From positions 1-64,000 of the forward strand of contig JAGATA010000003.1 in NCBI GenBank assembly GCA_017621475.1: 64,000 bases of DNA, written 5' to 3'. Position numbers and translations under genes: made by a program. Of the stretch, positions 8,221 through 17,865 are shown piece after piece. The stretch is from Clostridia bacterium (GTDB taxonomy: Bacteria > Bacillota > Clostridia > Oscillospirales > CAG-272). Every line of letters begins with the position of its first letter. Within the stretch, counting starts at the first letter, position 1. Below the pieces are notes generated by a model, which searched no databases, was not told the origin of the DNA, and worked only from the letters and a program-made list of their open reading frames with translations.

Positions 8221-10287
8221 ATGCGGGAAATATTTTTTACTGTGCTCAATATGAGCATAACGGCATCCTATGTTATCTTGGCAATTTTGCTTGTAAGATT
8301 ATTTCTGCGCAAACTTCCGAAAAAGTTTTCCTATGCACTGTGGAGCGTTGCGGCTTTCAGACTATGTGTCCCTGTGTCCTTTACCTCGATAATAAGCTTT
8401 TTCAATATAGGGCTTTTTGATATGACGGATGCACAAAAATACGGGGAAGAGCAGCTCTCCTTTGTTCCGAGCAACGCGGCAACGAACGAATTCCCTAGGG
8501 TGAGCGTCGGCATACCCACGCTCAATTCCGCGATAAACGAGGCTATCCCCGAAAGTAAGGAAGTCATTATAAACGGCGTGACGAAAACGCGCGCGCCGCT
8601 TGAAATTGCCGCAAATATCGCGCTTGCCGTATGGATAATCGGCTTTACCGCGCTTCTTATTTACGGAGTTATAACCTTTGTACGCGCAAAGCTCGCTATG
8701 CGTACAGCTGTTCGCGCAAACGGCAACGTTTACGCATCCGATGTGATAAATACGCCGTTTGTGCTCGGATTTATCAAACCGAGGATATACGTTCCGTTTG
8801 GGCTTGAAAGAGAAGCTTTCGGATATGTGCTGGCGCACGAGCAATATCATATCAAACGCCTTGATCATATAGTAAAACCGATAGCATTTTTGATACTCTG
8901 CGTTCATTGGTTTAATCCGCTTTGCTGGCTTGCTTTTATCCTTATGAGCCGCGATCAGGAAATGAGCTGCGACGAAAAGGTGTTATCAATGCAGGATGGC
9001 ATTGGCGGAGCATACAGCGAAACGCTTCTTTCGTTTGCCGTGGGCAAACGTTTTCCCGCGCCGAGCCCGCTTTCCTTTGGTGAATCGAGCGTAAAGAGCC
9101 GCATCAAAAACGCGCTGAAGTTTAAAAAGCCGCGTTTTTGGATGAGCATCGTCGCGGTGGTACTCTGTATTGCAACCGTTGCCGCGTGCGCGGCAAATCC
9201 CACAAAGCAGGGAGAGGACGATATTTATAAAGAAATCTCCGTAGAAGGAAGAACCGAAAACCTTGCACTTTGGGAATATTCCCCGTATTTGAGCTCGAGG
9301 CTTCCTTGGTTTCCTATCTCTTTCAATTTTAAATATACGAAAATAGAGGTAAATACGCCGAAAGGAAATATTTCTGCGAGCGGCAAAAGATATGGAACAG
9401 AGCTTGTGCTTTATCCGGGAGAGGAGCTCGGTTGGCATCCGACTTCTGATACCGTTAAGATAGAGGAATTCACCGTATATAGCAATACTACACTTAATTT
9501 TACCGTATATGATGAAAGTGAAATCATATACAAAGGAAAAATAGTAATAGCTTCTATCGCCGATGCGGAAAGTAAGATAGGCAAAATCTACGGTGCATAC
9601 GTTGAGGGTTGCGAGGAGCTCACTATGACGCAAGGAAACGGAGATTTCGGCTATGGCGGCGTGGTGAAGCTCAAAAGCGAGATTCCCGATAATTCTCCCG
9701 CGGGATATATAAAAGGTGTTTGCACGAAAGACGGCGTTGATGAATTTTTCGCGGCGGCGAAAAATATCGCTGGCGCAGGCGCAAAAGAGAATTGTTACAA
9801 CGTAACTCCTTTGGAGGTTTCGGCTTCTACAGATATAGAGATATTTAAATTTTCGGACACCTGCGCCGCTTTTGCGCTAATAGACGGGAAAGCTTATCCG
9901 ATATGCGAATATTTTGGCGGTATGGGATTTATAAATGCTGTCCCGTGCAATTTTGATGGGGATGAAAACTATGATCTTCTTGTTTCTTCTGCTTGGGGGT
10001 CGGGAATGTCGCGCTCGGAAATTTCCGTTTTCAATACGAAAACAAAGGAAACTACAGTTCTTTATAACACTCTTATGAGCGACGATCCAATAATGTATCT
10101 TGCCGTTTTCCCCGTTGGTACGCCTTCTTCGAAGCCTCTTTCAAGGCTTTCTGACATTGCAGACGTTTATTCAGTTGAAATAATGCTTAATGATGGCAAC
10201 TCTGCGGATATTTCCTACGTGCCGCAAAAATATATTGGAACTGTAAAATGGGAAAACGGAAATGTGGTCTTTTTAAAGGATGAATAA
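8221..10287 (+). CDS. M56-family (BlaR1-like) membrane metallopeptidase sensor
   Basis: 688 residues from ATG 8221; a longer reading frame exists but lies inside the repressor gene. The N-terminal half has hydrophobic segments near 10-25, 36-60 and 130-150, and the zinc protease motif HEQYH at 206-210 within LAHEQYHIKRLDH. A last membrane helix ends at about 322. The remaining ~365 residues lie outside the membrane, but they do not show a penicillin-binding serine motif (SxxK/KTG) as in BlaR1. Instead a NFDGDENYDLLV motif near 577 resembles FG-GAP/calcium-loop repeats. It therefore looks like a BlaR1-type signal protease with a different sensor. Confidence 0.85.
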   Translation: MREIFFTVLNMSITASYVILAILLVRLFLRKLPKKFSYALWSVAAFRLCVPVSFTSIISFFNIGLFDMTDAQKYGEEQLSFVPSNAATNEFPRVSVGIPTLNSAINEAIPESKEVIINGVTKTRAPLEIAANIALAVWIIGFTALLIYGVITFVRAKLAMRTAVRANGNVYASDVINTPFVLGFIKPRIYVPFGLEREAFGYVLAHEQYHIKRLDHIVKPIAFLILCVHWFNPLCWLAFILMSRDQEMSCDEKVLSMQDGIGGAYSETLLSFAVGKRFPAPSPLSFGESSVKSRIKNALKFKKPRFWMSIVAVVLCIATVAACAANPTKQGEDDIYKEISVEGRTENLALWEYSPYLSSRLPWFPISFNFKYTKIEVNTPKGNISASGKRYGTELVLYPGEELGWHPTSDTVKIEEFTVYSNTTLNFTVYDESEIIYKGKIVIASIADAESKIGKIYGAYVEGCEELTMTQGNGDFGYGGVVKLKSEIPDNSPAGYIKGVCTKDGVDEFFAAAKNIAGAGAKENCYNVTPLEVSASTDIEIFKFSDTCAAFALIDGKAYPICEYFGGMGFINAVPCNFDGDENYDLLVSSAWGSGMSRSEISVFNTKTKETTVLYNTLMSDDPIMYLAVFPVGTPSSKPLSRLSDIADVYSVEIMLNDGNSADISYVPQKYIGTVKWENGNVVFLKDE

Positions 10288-10322
10288 ACTCAACAATATT
10301 TTAAATATCGAGGAGGTTAAAT

Positions 10323-10376
10323 ATGGCTATCAAAAATATAAAAGCGATGAAAAAATATGTTTCAATGAACTTTTAA
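10323..10376 (+). CDS. 17-residue basic peptide ORF
   Basis: ATG 10323 follows a full AGGAGG (10311-10316) at ideal spacing. The frame encodes MAIKNIKAMKKYVSMNF and stops with TAA just before a strong terminator. The peptide has four lysines, no acidic residue and moderate amphipathic character. It lies 35 bases after the M56 gene, so it may be the last gene of that operon. I do not recognise a family. It could be a real small peptide, or a leader-like remnant. Confidence 0.45.
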   Translation: MAIKNIKAMKKYVSMNF

Positions 10377-10381
10377 CGCAA

Positions 10382-10408
10382 AAAACGCACCGTAGGTGCG
10401 TTTTTTTG
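10382..10408. terminator. Bidirectional terminator between convergent genes
   Basis: AAAACGCACC-GTA-GGTGCGTTTT followed by further T; the A-rich left flank also gives a U tract on the opposite strand, so it can end both the M56 operon and the gpsA-phosphoesterase operon. Confidence 0.85.
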
Positions 10409-10410
10409 TT

Positions 10411-11316
10411 TCAGGTTATATCCACAATAACAAGCTCGGGTCTATTGAATATGCGCGGTATCGGAACCGTTGTTTCGCGCGCAAGACCTCGGCTGACTAT
10501 CATTGTTGTATTGTTTTTATCGTATCTTCCACCCGCGTATTTCGGGAAAAGCCCTTGGTCGGGGGCGTAGAGTCCGTTAAGTATATAGGGAATGCGCCAT
10601 TGTCCGCCGTGCGCATGGCCGCAGAGGACAAGAGGGAAGCCGCAGCTTTCGTAATCCTCAAAATATTCGGGGCGGTGGGAAAGGAGAACGGTGAAATAAC
10701 CGCTGTCCTGTGCCTTGCTTACTTGAGAAAGGTTGGAGCGAAAATTAAAGTTCATTTTCGATTTTCCGTCGATATAATCTTTCGAGTTTTTCTCTACGCT
10801 TGCTTCAAACATATAGGCATCCGGGTCGTCCACGCCGCAGATGTTTATGTATTCTCCGCGTATTTCGAGTGTTTCAAATTCATTATTCAGGACTATCACT
10901 CCGTATTTTTCGAGAATATCCATTTTTACGGGAAAATTGCTTGTTCCGCTCCAATATTCGTGGTTTCCCGTTACATAATATGTAGGGTATTTGCCCTCGA
11001 TCTCACGGAGAAATATTTCCGTGTTTGTGTCTTTAATATCGTCATCGAAAATATCGCCGCCCAAAAGCAAAATGTCGGGATCTTGCTCCGCTATTGCATC
11101 AACAAGATTTCTCTGCTCCTTGCCGTAATAGCAGGAGTGAAGGTCTGTTACAAGAGCGATGCGAATAGGGGATGATATGGTTTCCGCCTCAATGTTGTAT
11201 TTGCGTATTAACATACGGAAGTCCAATGCAAAAACCAACAATACGATAGCGAGCACTAAAGCGCAAATGATAATTATTTTTTTCTTATTAAAATTTTTTA
11301 TTGTCGTTTTACTCAT
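10411..11316 (-). CDS. Membrane-anchored metallophosphoesterase (YkuE-like)
   Basis: 301 residues. Residues 12-30 form an N-terminal membrane helix. The calcineurin-like metal site follows: TDLHS (D-x-H), GGDIFDDD (GDxxD), GNHEYW (GNHE), LSHRPEYF, and CGHAHGGQW (GHxH). These bind two metal ions for phosphoester hydrolysis. YkuE of Bacillus, a similar protein, is exported and binds cell-wall; the exact substrate of this one is unknown. It lies seven bases downstream of gpsA on the same strand and is probably co-transcribed, which hints at a lipid- or envelope-related job. Confidence 0.8.
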   Translation of the reverse strand: MSKTTIKNFNKKKIIIICALVLAIVLLVFALDFRMLIRKYNIEAETISSPIRIALVTDLHSCYYGKEQRNLVDAIAEQDPDILLLGGDIFDDDIKDTNTEIFLREIEGKYPTYYVTGNHEYWSGTSNFPVKMDILEKYGVIVLNNEFETLEIRGEYINICGVDDPDAYMFEASVEKNSKDYIDGKSKMNFNFRSNLSQVSKAQDSGYFTVLLSHRPEYFEDYESCGFPLVLCGHAHGGQWRIPYILNGLYAPDQGLFPKYAGGRYDKNNTTMIVSRGLARETTVPIPRIFNRPELVIVDIT

Positions 11317-11323
11317 AGTTTAT

Positions 11324-12331
11324 TTATTCAAGCTCATTTTTGATGTTTCTGCTCATAAGTTCGCGCATAACGTCGCGAAGCTCGCGGTTGTTTTTAATAA
11401 TATCGTAAACAGCGTTGGTAATAGGCATTTCCACATTATATTTTTTGGAAAGCTCTATCGCGGCTTCCAATGCGAAATATCCCTCAACGACCATTCCTAT
11501 CTCTTTTGAGGCTTCAGCATATGTTTTACCTTTGCCGATAAGCTCGCCGCAGCGGTTGTTTCGGCTGTGAACGGAGGTGCAAGTAACTATAAGATCGCCT
11601 ATTCCCGCAAGACCCATAAAGGTTTTGCGGTCGCATCCCATAGCGAGCCCTATGCGTGTTATTTCGGATATTCCGCGCGTTATAAGCATAGCTTTTGCGT
11701 TATCGCCAAATCCCATACCGCGTAAAATACCTGCGGCGATGGCGATTATATTTTTGAGTGCGCCGCATATTTCTACGCCGAGCACATCCGTGTTTGTATA
11801 AACTCTCATACAGGAATTTGCAAAAGCGGAAGCAATTTTCAGAGACACGGCTTCATCTGCACAAGATGCGACGATGGATGTAGGAAGTCCTAGTGCGACC
11901 TCCTCTGCGTGGGTTGGACCCGAAAGAGCCGCAACTTTGTATTCAAGATGAGGGCGGCACTTTTTAATCTCATCCTCTATGATGTCCGTCATAGTTTTCA
12001 GTGTTCCGCGTTCAATACCCTTGGCGGCGCTTGCAAGTATCGTTCCGTTGTCAATAAACGGGCAGGCTTTTTCTGCCGTGCTGCGTATAAAAGCAGACGG
12101 TGTCACGAAAATTATAAGCTCCATACCGCTGCAAGCGGCTTCTATATCCGCCGTATATACAATATTTTCAGGCAAGATAGCACCAGGGAGATTTTTGTGA
12201 GTATGGGTCTTTTTTAGAGCTTCTATCTCATCGGGAAGCGCAGACCAAACTGTAACATCATTTTTATTATTTGCAAGCAGGGAAGCAAGGGCAATCCCCC
12301 ATGTTCCCGCGCCAAGTATTCCTATTTTCAT
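11324..12331 (-). CDS. gpsA: Glycerol-3-phosphate dehydrogenase [NAD(P)+]
   Basis: 335 residues from ATG 12331, after AAGGTTGGTG; the longer open frame upstream runs through a terminator and has no family match. It reduces dihydroxyacetone phosphate to sn-glycerol 3-phosphate for phospholipid synthesis in the cytoplasm. GILGAGTWG at residues 3-11 is the NAD(P)-binding loop. LSGPTHAEE, GALKNIIAIAAGI (catalytic Lys) and GLAGIGDLIVTC are signature segments of GpsA. Length is normal. It is the first gene of a two-gene operon with the metallophosphoesterase. Confidence 0.95.
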   Translation of the reverse strand: MKIGILGAGTWGIALASLLANNKNDVTVWSALPDEIEALKKTHTHKNLPGAILPENIVYTADIEAACSGMELIIFVTPSAFIRSTAEKACPFIDNGTILASAAKGIERGTLKTMTDIIEDEIKKCRPHLEYKVAALSGPTHAEEVALGLPTSIVASCADEAVSLKIASAFANSCMRVYTNTDVLGVEICGALKNIIAIAAGILRGMGFGDNAKAMLITRGISEITRIGLAMGCDRKTFMGLAGIGDLIVTCTSVHSRNNRCGELIGKGKTYAEASKEIGMVVEGYFALEAAIELSKKYNVEMPITNAVYDIIKNNRELRDVMRELMSRNIKNELE

Positions 12332-12450
12332 ATCAGCACCAACCTTATGTTTGATTATAACATAAATATACCATATATGAAGAAGAATATCAATGACATA
12401 ATTGTAAACAAATGTTGACTTGTCACAATTTACAAAAAATAAAATGCAGA

Positions 12451-12472
12451 ATGCCGCCCATTTGGGCGGCAT
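12451..12472 (-). terminator. Terminator of the purine/fhs operon
   Basis: Hairpin ATGCCGCCC-ATTT-GGGCGGCAT lies 15 bases after the fhs stop. On the minus strand it is followed by TCTGCATTTTATTTTTTG, a somewhat delayed U tract. Confidence 0.65.
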
Positions 12473-12486
12473 TTTATGCGAGTATA

Positions 12487-14154
12487 TTAGAACAAACCGG
12501 AGATAACGCCGTTTTCATCAACGTCAATACGCTCTGCAGCGGGCTCTTTGGGAAGACCGGGCATTGTCATAATGTCGCCTGTGAGAACAACGATAAATCC
12601 TGCGCCTGCGGAAATTTTCACGTTCTTGATAGTAACCGTGAAGTTTTCGGGAGCGCCAAGCTTCTTCTGGTCATCGGAGAAGCTGTACTGCGTTTTGGCC
12701 ATGCAAACAGGGAGATTCGCAAAGCCAAGCTCTGTGAGCTGATCAATCTGCTTTTTAGCTGCGGGAAGAACAGAAATATCGTTTCCGCGGTAAACTTTTT
12801 TAACGATAGCGCGGATCTTATCTTCGATAGAACCTTCAAGCTCGTATGCGAAGTGGAAATCGTTTTTTGCTTCGCAGAGTTTTACCACTTCTTTTGCAAG
12901 CTCTACGCCGCCCTCGCCGCCGTTTGCGTGAACGGTGGAAAGGACCGTGTTAACGCCGAGCTCGCGGCATTTTTCGATAACAAGGTCTATTTCTGCGTCA
13001 GTATCCGTGGGGAATTTATTAACTGCAACAACTGCGGGAAGACCGTAAACTTCCTTTATGTTCGCAACGTGGCGAAGAAGGTTGGGAAGGCCTTTTTCGA
13101 GCGCTTCGAGGTTTTCGGGTGCGAGGTTCTTTTTATCAACGCCGCCGTGCATTTTGAGCGCACGTATAGTTGCAACGATAACAACTGCAGAGGGCTTGAG
13201 GCCGGCGCATCTGCACTTGATGTCAAGGAATTTTTCCGCACCGAGGTCAGCACCGAAGCCTGCTTCCGTGATAGCATAATCGCCGAGCTTCATAGCCATC
13301 TTTGTAGCCATAACGGAGTTACAGCCGTGAGCGATGTTTGCAAAAGGTCCGCCGTGAACGAGCGCGGGCGTGCCTTCGAGTGTCTGAACAAGGTTGGGCT
13401 TGATAGCATCTTTGAGAAGAGCCGCCATAGCGCCTGCGGCTTTAAGGTCACCTGCCGTTACGGGTTTTTCATCATAAGTGTAACCAACGATAATGCTTGC
13501 AAGTCTTTCTTTAAGGTTTGCAAGGGAAGTGGAAAGGCAGAGAACAGCCATAATTTCGGAAGCAACGGTGATGTCGTAAGAATCCTCGCGTGTAACGCCG
13601 TTTACTTTGCCGCCGCAACCGTCGATAACGAAGCGAAGCTGTCTGTCGTTCATATCAACGCATCTGTGCCAAGTAATTCTCTGGGGATTGATGCGGAGCG
13701 CATTGCCCTGATAGATGTGGTTGTCTATCATAGCGGCAAGGAGGTTGTTTGCAGCGCCAATAGCGTGGAAGTCACCCGTGAAGTGGAGGTTGATGTCTTC
13801 CATAGGAACTACCTGAGCGTAGCCGCCGCCTGCCGCGCCGCCTTTAACACCGAAAACGGGGCCGAGGGAAGGTTCGCGAAGGGCAACAACAACGTTTTTG
13901 CCTATCTTGCGAAGACCGTCCGCAAGGCCGATGGTAGTTGTCGTTTTGCCTTCACCCGCAGGAGTAGGGGTGATGGCAGTAACGAGGATAAGCTTTCCTT
14001 CTTCTTTTTTGCTTTCGGAAAGGAGGGAAAGATCGATTTTGGCTTTATATCTTCCGTAATATTCGAGATATTTTTCGTCGATGCCCGCAGTTTTCGCGAT
14101 TTCGGAAATATGCTGTATTTTGACGGATTGAGCTATTTCAATATCTGTTTTCAT
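12487..14154 (-). CDS. fhs: Formate--tetrahydrofolate ligase
   Basis: 555 residues, the usual length. It makes 10-formyl-tetrahydrofolate from formate, ATP and tetrahydrofolate in the cytoplasm. [18 protein letters not shown] near residue 65 is the family P-loop; [18 protein letters not shown] and [17 protein letters not shown] are further signatures. ATG 14154 follows GGAGG. It is the last gene of the purine operon, 18 bases after purL, and supplies the cofactor used by PurN and the AICAR transformylase encoded upstream in the same transcript. Confidence 0.97.
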   Translation of the reverse strand: MKTDIEIAQSVKIQHISEIAKTAGIDEKYLEYYGRYKAKIDLSLLSESKKEEGKLILVTAITPTPAGEGKTTTTIGLADGLRKIGKNVVVALREPSLGPVFGVKGGAAGGGYAQVVPMEDINLHFTGDFHAIGAANNLLAAMIDNHIYQGNALRINPQRITWHRCVDMNDRQLRFVIDGCGGKVNGVTREDSYDITVASEIMAVLCLSTSLANLKERLASIIVGYTYDEKPVTAGDLKAAGAMAALLKDAIKPNLVQTLEGTPALVHGGPFANIAHGCNSVMATKMAMKLGDYAITEAGFGADLGAEKFLDIKCRCAGLKPSAVVIVATIRALKMHGGVDKKNLAPENLEALEKGLPNLLRHVANIKEVYGLPAVVAVNKFPTDTDAEIDLVIEKCRELGVNTVLSTVHANGGEGGVELAKEVVKLCEAKNDFHFAYELEGSIEDKIRAIVKKVYRGNDISVLPAAKKQIDQLTELGFANLPVCMAKTQYSFSDDQKKLGAPENFTVTIKNVKISAGAGFIVVLTGDIMTMPGLPKEPAAERIDVDENGVISGLF

Positions 14155-14172
14155 CTATAGCCTCCGATGGAA

Positions 14173-17100
14173 TTATTTGAAATATTTAACAGCGGAACGG
14201 AACATACCCATTTCGAATACGCCGTCCACGTTCTTGTAAAGACCGTTGCCGATACGTTCGGAGTGACCCATCTTACCGAATATACGGCCGTCGGGAGAAG
14301 TGATACCTTCAACAGCACCGATGGAGTTGTTGGGGTTGAAGAGAATATTGCTTGTGGGGTTGCCGTCAAGATCAACATACTGTGTTGCGATCTGACCGTT
14401 TTCGGCAAGCTTTGCAAGGAGCGCTTCATCGCAGAGGAAGCGGCCTTCGCCGTGAGAGATCGGAACCGTATAGATGTCGCCAACGTTTGTTTCTGCAAGC
14501 CAAGGAGACTTGTTGGAGGCGATTCTTGTGCGAACGAGTCTGGACTGGTGGCGGCCGATGGAGTTGAACGTAAGTGTGGGGCAGTTTTCGTCTGTGTCGA
14601 TTATCTTGCCGTAGGGAACAAGACCGAGCTTGATAAGAGCCTGGAAGCCGTTGCAGATACCGCACATAAGACCGTCGCGCTTTTCAAGAAGCTCTGTAAC
14701 CGCGTCTTTTACAGCCGCGTTTCTGAAGAACGCCGTGATGAACTTACCGCTACCGTCGGGTTCGTCACCGCCGGAGAAGCCGCCGGGAACGAAAATGATC
14801 TGGGACTCTTTAACCTTTGCCGCAAACTCGTCAACGGAAGCCGCTATAGTGTCGGAAGTAAGGTTTCTTATAACGAAGAGCTCTGCGTTTGCGCCTGCGT
14901 CTTCAAGCACGCGAGCAGTGTCGTATTCGCAGTTTGTGCCGGGGAAGATGGGGATAAGAACCGTGGGTCTTGCAACCTTTACAGCGGGTGCGGAACGTGT
15001 TTCTGCACTGTAAGCGTAAGCTGTAAGCTCTTTCTTATCCTCTTTAGCATTTGTGGGGAATACGGGTTCGAGCTTGTTTTCATAAATGGAGAGGAGTTCG
15101 CAGAGGCAGATCTTGTCTTCGCCGCGAGTGATAGCCCCGTCGTTCGTTGCCTTTCCGAGGAGTATAGCGCCTTCGGGAACTGTGTCGTCTGCCATTTCAA
15201 GAACGAATGCGCCGTAGTTATAACCGAATATTTCTTCAGCGGAAACGTCTGCATAAGTAAAGCCGAGCTTGTTACCGAAGCACATCTTCATAACAGCTTC
15301 CGCTACGCCGCCGTATGTGGGAGTGTAAGCGGCAACAGCTTTGCCTGTGGATGTGAGGGCAAATACTTTATCATAAAGAGTCATAAGGGAGTTTGCATCG
15401 GGAAGGTTCTTTTCATTATATGCGGGTTTAACGAGATATACGTTATGACCTGCACCTTTGAATTCGGGGGAAACGATATGCTGAACTTTTTCTGTTGTAA
15501 CAGCGAAGGAAACGAGCGTGGGAGGAACGTCGAGGGCGTCGAAAGAGCCGCTCATAGAGTCCTTACCGCCGATAGCGGCGATACCGAGGTCGAGCTGTGC
15601 TTCGAGCGCACCGAGGAGCGCTGCGAAAGGCTTGCCCCAGCGTTTGCCTTCGTTTCTGGGTTTTTCAAAATATTCCTGGAATGTGAGATATACGTCTTTA
15701 TATTCAGCGCCGGAAGCAACGAGCTTGGAAACGGATTCCACAACAGCGAGGTATGCGCTGTGATAGGGGCTCTTTTCGGCAATGAAGGGATTGTAGCCGT
15801 AAGCCATAACGGAGCAATCGTCCGTGTGGCCGTGTTCAACGGAAACCTTGTGCGCCATAGCCTGAATGGGTGTGAGCTGATATTTACCGCCGAAAGGCAT
15901 AAGGACTGTGCCTGCGCCAATGGTGGAGTCGAAGCGTTCGGAAAGACCGCGTTTGGAACAAACGTTAAGGTCACCTGCAAGCGCTTTATATTTTTCTGTG
16001 AAGTCGCCGCTTGTATCCTTGCTGTAAGCATTGGGAGCTTCGGGAGCTATTTTTGTATGCTTTTCAGCGCCGTTGGAGTTAAGGAACTCGCGGGAGATGT
16101 CAACGATAGTTTTGCCGTTCCAAGTCATTGTGAGTCTGGGCTCGGCTGTAACCTTTGCAACAACTGTTGCTTCAAGGTTTTCTTTAGCGGCAAGGGAGAG
16201 GAATTTATCAACGTCTTTTGCTTCAACGGCAACAGCCATTCTTTCCTGAGATTCGCTTATTGCGAGTTCTGTGCCGTCAAGACCTTCGTATTTTTTGGGA
16301 ACTGCGTTGAGGTCGATTGCAAGACCGTCTGCAATCTCACCGATAGCAACGGAAACACCGCCTGCACCGAAGTCGTTACATCTCTTAATGAGGAGTGAAG
16401 CTTCTGGGTTGCGGAAAAGTCTCTGGAGCTTGCGTTCTTCGGGGGCGTTACCTTTCTGAACTTCAGCACCGCAAGTTTCAAGGGATGTGGCTGTGTGAGA
16501 TTTGGAAGAACCTGTTGCACCGCCGCAACCGTCGCGACCTGTTCTGCCGCCGAGAAGGATAACTACGTCGCCGGGGTCGGGGCATTCGCGGCGAACGTTA
16601 GCCTGAGGGGCAGCGCCGACAACAGCACCGATCTCCATACGCTTTGCAGCATATCCGGGATGGTAGATCTCGTCAACTTCGCCTGTTGCAAGACCAATCT
16701 GGTTACCGTAGGAGGAATAGCCTGCGGCGGCCGTCTGAACGATAGTTCTCTGGGGGAGTTTGCCGGGAATGGTGTCTTCTGTGGGAACGAGGGGGTCAGC
16801 AGCACCCGTTACACGCATAGCGCCGTAAACGTAAGCACGACCGGAGAGCGGGTCGCGGATAGCACCGCCGATACAAGTAGCCGCACCGCCGAAGGGTTCG
16901 ATTTCTGTGGGGTGGTTATGTGTTTCGTTCTTGAAGAGGAGGAGCCATTTTTCGGTCTTGCCGTCGATAGTTACGTCCATCTTTACCGTGCAAGCGTTGA
17001 TTTCTTCGGATTCGTCGAGCTTATCGAGCTTGCCTGTTTTTTTGAGATATTTAGCCGCGATAGTACCAATGTCCATAAGGTTTTGGGGCTTTGTTCTGCC

Positions 17101-17865
17101 GAGAGCCTCTCTTGTTTCAAGGTAGCGTTTATAAGCGGCTTCAAGAAGTTCGTCTTCAAATTTAACTTCGTCGATAGTTGTAAGGAACGTTGTGTGTCTG
17201 CAGTGGTCGGACCAGTATGTGTCTATCATACGGATCTCTGTAATCGTTGGGTTGCGGTTTTCTGTCTTGAAGTAATCCTGGCAGAATTTAATATCATCGT
17301 TATCCATAGCAAGACCGTATGTTTTAACGAAGTCTGCAAGCCCCTGTGCATCAAGGTCGAGGAAGCCGTCAAGAGTAGCAACTTCTGTGGGAATATCGCA
17401 GATATTTGCAAGAGTTTCCGGCTTTGCAAGACTTGCTTCGCGAGCTTCAACGGGGTTGATAACGTGCTTTTTAACAGCGGCAATATCAGCATCGGAAGGC
17501 GTACCTTCGAGGATGTATATTTTCGCTGTGCGAACTGTGGGGCGGTTTCCCTTGGAGATGATCTGGATACACTGTGCCGCGGAATCAGCTCTCATATCGA
17601 ACTGACCGGGAAGGTATTCAACCGCGAACACCTTTGCACCGTTCGCCTCAAAATCGGGTGTGGCGATATCGAGCTGGGGCTCGGAAAATACTGTTTTGCA
17701 AGCGTATTCGAAAAGCTCTTCCGTGATGTTCTCAACATCGTATCTGTTGAGTATTCTTACACCTGTAACAGTTTCTATTTTCAAAAGGTTTTTAATTTCG
17801 GAAAGAAGGGAAGCCGCTTCGTTTGCAAGACCCGCCTTCTTTTCGACAAATATTCTGTAAACCAT
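14173..17865 (-). CDS. purL: Phosphoribosylformylglycinamidine synthase, single chain
   Basis: 1230 residues, the large one-chain form with PurL and PurQ parts fused, of the variety common in Clostridia. It converts FGAR, glutamine and ATP to FGAM. The N-terminal PurS-like part is followed by two ATP-binding AIRS-like halves (HNHPTEIEPFGGAATCIGG and GGKDSMSGSFDAL segments). The C-terminal glutaminase domain has PGTNCEYDTARVLEDAG and the nucleophile Cys in MCGICNGFQALIKLG. The start ATG overlaps the purD stop as TAATG, after GGAGG. A 743-residue open frame on the opposite strand is only a shadow. Confidence 0.96.
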   Translation of the reverse strand: MVYRIFVEKKAGLANEAASLLSEIKNLLKIETVTGVRILNRYDVENITEELFEYACKTVFSEPQLDIATPDFEANGAKVFAVEYLPGQFDMRADSAAQCIQIISKGNRPTVRTAKIYILEGTPSDADIAAVKKHVINPVEAREASLAKPETLANICDIPTEVATLDGFLDLDAQGLADFVKTYGLAMDNDDIKFCQDYFKTENRNPTITEIRMIDTYWSDHCRHTTFLTTIDEVKFEDELLEAAYKRYLETREALGRTKPQNLMDIGTIAAKYLKKTGKLDKLDESEEINACTVKMDVTIDGKTEKWLLLFKNETHNHPTEIEPFGGAATCIGGAIRDPLSGRAYVYGAMRVTGAADPLVPTEDTIPGKLPQRTIVQTAAAGYSSYGNQIGLATGEVDEIYHPGYAAKRMEIGAVVGAAPQANVRRECPDPGDVVILLGGRTGRDGCGGATGSSKSHTATSLETCGAEVQKGNAPEERKLQRLFRNPEASLLIKRCNDFGAGGVSVAIGEIADGLAIDLNAVPKKYEGLDGTELAISESQERMAVAVEAKDVDKFLSLAAKENLEATVVAKVTAEPRLTMTWNGKTIVDISREFLNSNGAEKHTKIAPEAPNAYSKDTSGDFTEKYKALAGDLNVCSKRGLSERFDSTIGAGTVLMPFGGKYQLTPIQAMAHKVSVEHGHTDDCSVMAYGYNPFIAEKSPYHSAYLAVVESVSKLVASGAEYKDVYLTFQEYFEKPRNEGKRWGKPFAALLGALEAQLDLGIAAIGGKDSMSGSFDALDVPPTLVSFAVTTEKVQHIVSPEFKGAGHNVYLVKPAYNEKNLPDANSLMTLYDKVFALTSTGKAVAAYTPTYGGVAEAVMKMCFGNKLGFTYADVSAEEIFGYNYGAFVLEMADDTVPEGAILLGKATNDGAITRGEDKICLCELLSIYENKLEPVFPTNAKEDKKELTAYAYSAETRSAPAVKVARPTVLIPIFPGTNCEYDTARVLEDAGANAELFVIRNLTSDTIAASVDEFAAKVKESQIIFVPGGFSGGDEPDGSGKFITAFFRNAAVKDAVTELLEKRDGLMCGICNGFQALIKLGLVPYGKIIDTDENCPTLTFNSIGRHQSRLVRTRIASNKSPWLAETNVGDIYTVPISHGEGRFLCDEALLAKLAENGQIATQYVDLDGNPTSNILFNPNNSIGAVEGITSPDGRIFGKMGHSERIGNGLYKNVDGVFEMGMFRSAVKYFK

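Noticed and set aside
10280..10570. 96-codon plus-strand frame overlapping the M56 stop
   Set aside because: It runs through the terminator hairpin and into the antisense strand of the phosphoesterase gene; the 17-codon frame has the ribosome binding site instead.
12412..14160. 582-codon open frame on the plus strand
   Set aside because: Antisense to fhs, no recognisable domain; the fhs frame is a perfect family match.
14167..16398. 743-codon open frame on the plus strand
   Set aside because: It lies entirely antisense to purL, lacks a ribosome binding site and family motifs, and is Cys/Phe-rich as expected from a shadow of biased codons.
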